Below are positions 6,639 to 6,833 of a stretch of 6,833 bases of DNA, in pieces. The position numbers were made by a program, and so were the translations under genes. This DNA is from Phycisphaerales bacterium. Its GTDB lineage: Bacteria > Planctomycetota > Phycisphaerae > Sedimentisphaerales > Anaerobacaceae. The notes below the pieces were generated by a model, which saw only the letters and a program-made list of their open reading frames with translations, was not told where the DNA came from and searched no databases. The stretch's first letter is position 1. Each line of letters begins with the position of its first letter. The stretch covers positions 1 through 6,833 of the forward strand of contig DSDB01000685.1 of NCBI GenBank assembly GCA_011057845.1, written 5' to 3'.

Positions 6639-6659
6639 ATAACCGCGTCAGATAACCGC
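6639..6659. repeat. 8-base direct repeat ataaccgc spaced by 13 bases
   Basis: Two copies of ataaccgc (6639-6646 and 6652-6659) are separated by gtcag. Same-orientation half-sites with about one helical turn of spacing are typical of response-regulator sites, but this pair lies downstream of the FN3-tailed gene and far from the operon promoter. Function is unknown, and chance is a fair explanation for a single pair. Confidence 0.3.
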
Positions 6660-6691
6660 CCGGAAAAAAACTTGCATTTGACCGAACCGAC

Positions 6692-6833
6692 CTACATCGC
6701 CGGTACAGTCGGCGACCATCCCGTCTCATTACCGGCCTCGTCGCGGGCCTTCACACGGAACCGAAGGGCCTGGCCCGATCGGCCGACCTTCACCGTGTAT
6801 GTCCGGTTTGTGACCCACCCACTGCTCAGCGCG
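6692..6833 (-). CDS. C-terminal end of a surface/secreted protein with FN3-like tail, cut by window edge
   Basis: The minus strand from the window edge stays open for 46 codons and ends at TAG (6694-6692). The peptide ends in RTYTVKVGRSG, LRFRVKARDEAGNETGWSP and TVPAM. The pattern of a short beta strand, then F-V-A-D-AGN-GWSP, is the usual last strand pair of a fibronectin type III or similar Ig-like fold, as in many secreted or surface bacterial proteins. The start and the rest of the gene lie outside the window. It is not part of the operon below it: 715 bases and a terminator lie between. The FN3 call rests on a short stretch, so the fold is likely but the protein's role is unknown. Confidence 0.65.
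   Translation of the reverse strand, partial: ALSSGWVTNRTYTVKVGRSGQALRFRVKARDEAGNETGWSPTVPAM

Larger units (their letters stand above)
5977..6691. other. Long non-coding leader/intergenic region upstream of the glycan operon
   Basis: About 715 bases separate the stop of the FN3-tailed gene from the GH5 start. Open frames exist on both strands, but none has a plausible ribosome site, recognisable protein motifs or natural composition, and several run through hairpins. From high to low coordinates it contains an A7 run (6664-6670), an 8-base direct repeat, an intrinsic terminator on the minus strand with a repeated pyrimidine loop, a second GC hairpin, a sigma70-like promoter, a dyad at the expected start site and the GH5 ribosome site. 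In 6194-6438 I see only a small 5-base stem (6394-6407) and no convincing gene. The length leaves room for a small RNA or an unrecognised regulatory leader. Confidence 0.6.

Noticed and set aside
6034..6642. A 202-codon plus-strand open frame in the intergenic region
   Set aside because: It runs straight through both hairpins, has no good ribosome site or protein motif, and its composition looks random.
6664..6670. A7 run as the T tract of a terminator directly after the FN3-tailed gene
   Set aside because: The bases just before the minus-strand T run (CAAATGCAAG) do not form a stable stem; the only nearby pairing is short and too far from the T tract.

Overview
The window holds a compact minus-strand gene cluster for handling glycans. 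It comes from a bacterium with fairly GC-rich DNA (roughly 60% by eye) and strong Shine-Dalgarno sites. The best guess at origin is a planctomycete (Planctomycetota, perhaps Phycisphaerae-like) or a related member of the PVC group. The reasons are the mix of a large secreted GH38 enzyme, an uncharacterised uroporphyrinogen-decarboxylase-like (UroD-like) protein, an SSS transporter and a surface protein with an FN3-like tail. This assignment is inference; there is no rRNA or other marker here.

Layout, read right to left in the direction of transcription. (1) 6692-6833: the last 46 codons of a gene whose C-terminus looks like a fibronectin-III-type beta-sandwich, probably a surface or secreted protein. 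(2) 5977-6691: about 715 bases without a credible gene. It holds an intrinsic terminator with a remarkable pyrimidine-only tandem repeat in its loop, a second weaker GC hairpin, a good sigma70-like promoter (TTGAGA, 17 bases, TAGAAT) and a two-part inverted repeat placed right at the predicted transcription start. (3) 4897-5976: a Tat-exported GH5 glycoside hydrolase. (4) 1520-4870: a 1116-residue secreted GH38 alpha-mannosidase-like enzyme with an N-terminal carbohydrate-binding-like beta domain. (5) 306-1523: a UroD/methyltransferase-superfamily protein whose start overlaps the GH38 stop as ATGA. (6) 1-245: the N-terminus of a sodium:solute symporter, cut by the window edge.

The four genes from GH5 to the symporter are spaced 26, -4 and 60 bases apart with no terminator between them, so they look like one operon. 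A working model is that the two exported hydrolases release sugars from a mannose-containing or otherwise mixed polysaccharide outside the cytoplasm. The symporter would import the products, and the cytoplasmic UroD-like protein would act on an imported product, possibly in methyl-group transfer. The enzyme families are well supported by motifs. The substrate and the joint pathway are inference.

The most unusual items are the terminator loop, made of two copies of UCCUCUCCU (complementary to the Shine-Dalgarno sites of this operon), the dyad at the promoter start site, and the placement of a UroD-like protein inside a glycan-degradation operon. I found no CRISPR array, mobile element, tRNA or rRNA.
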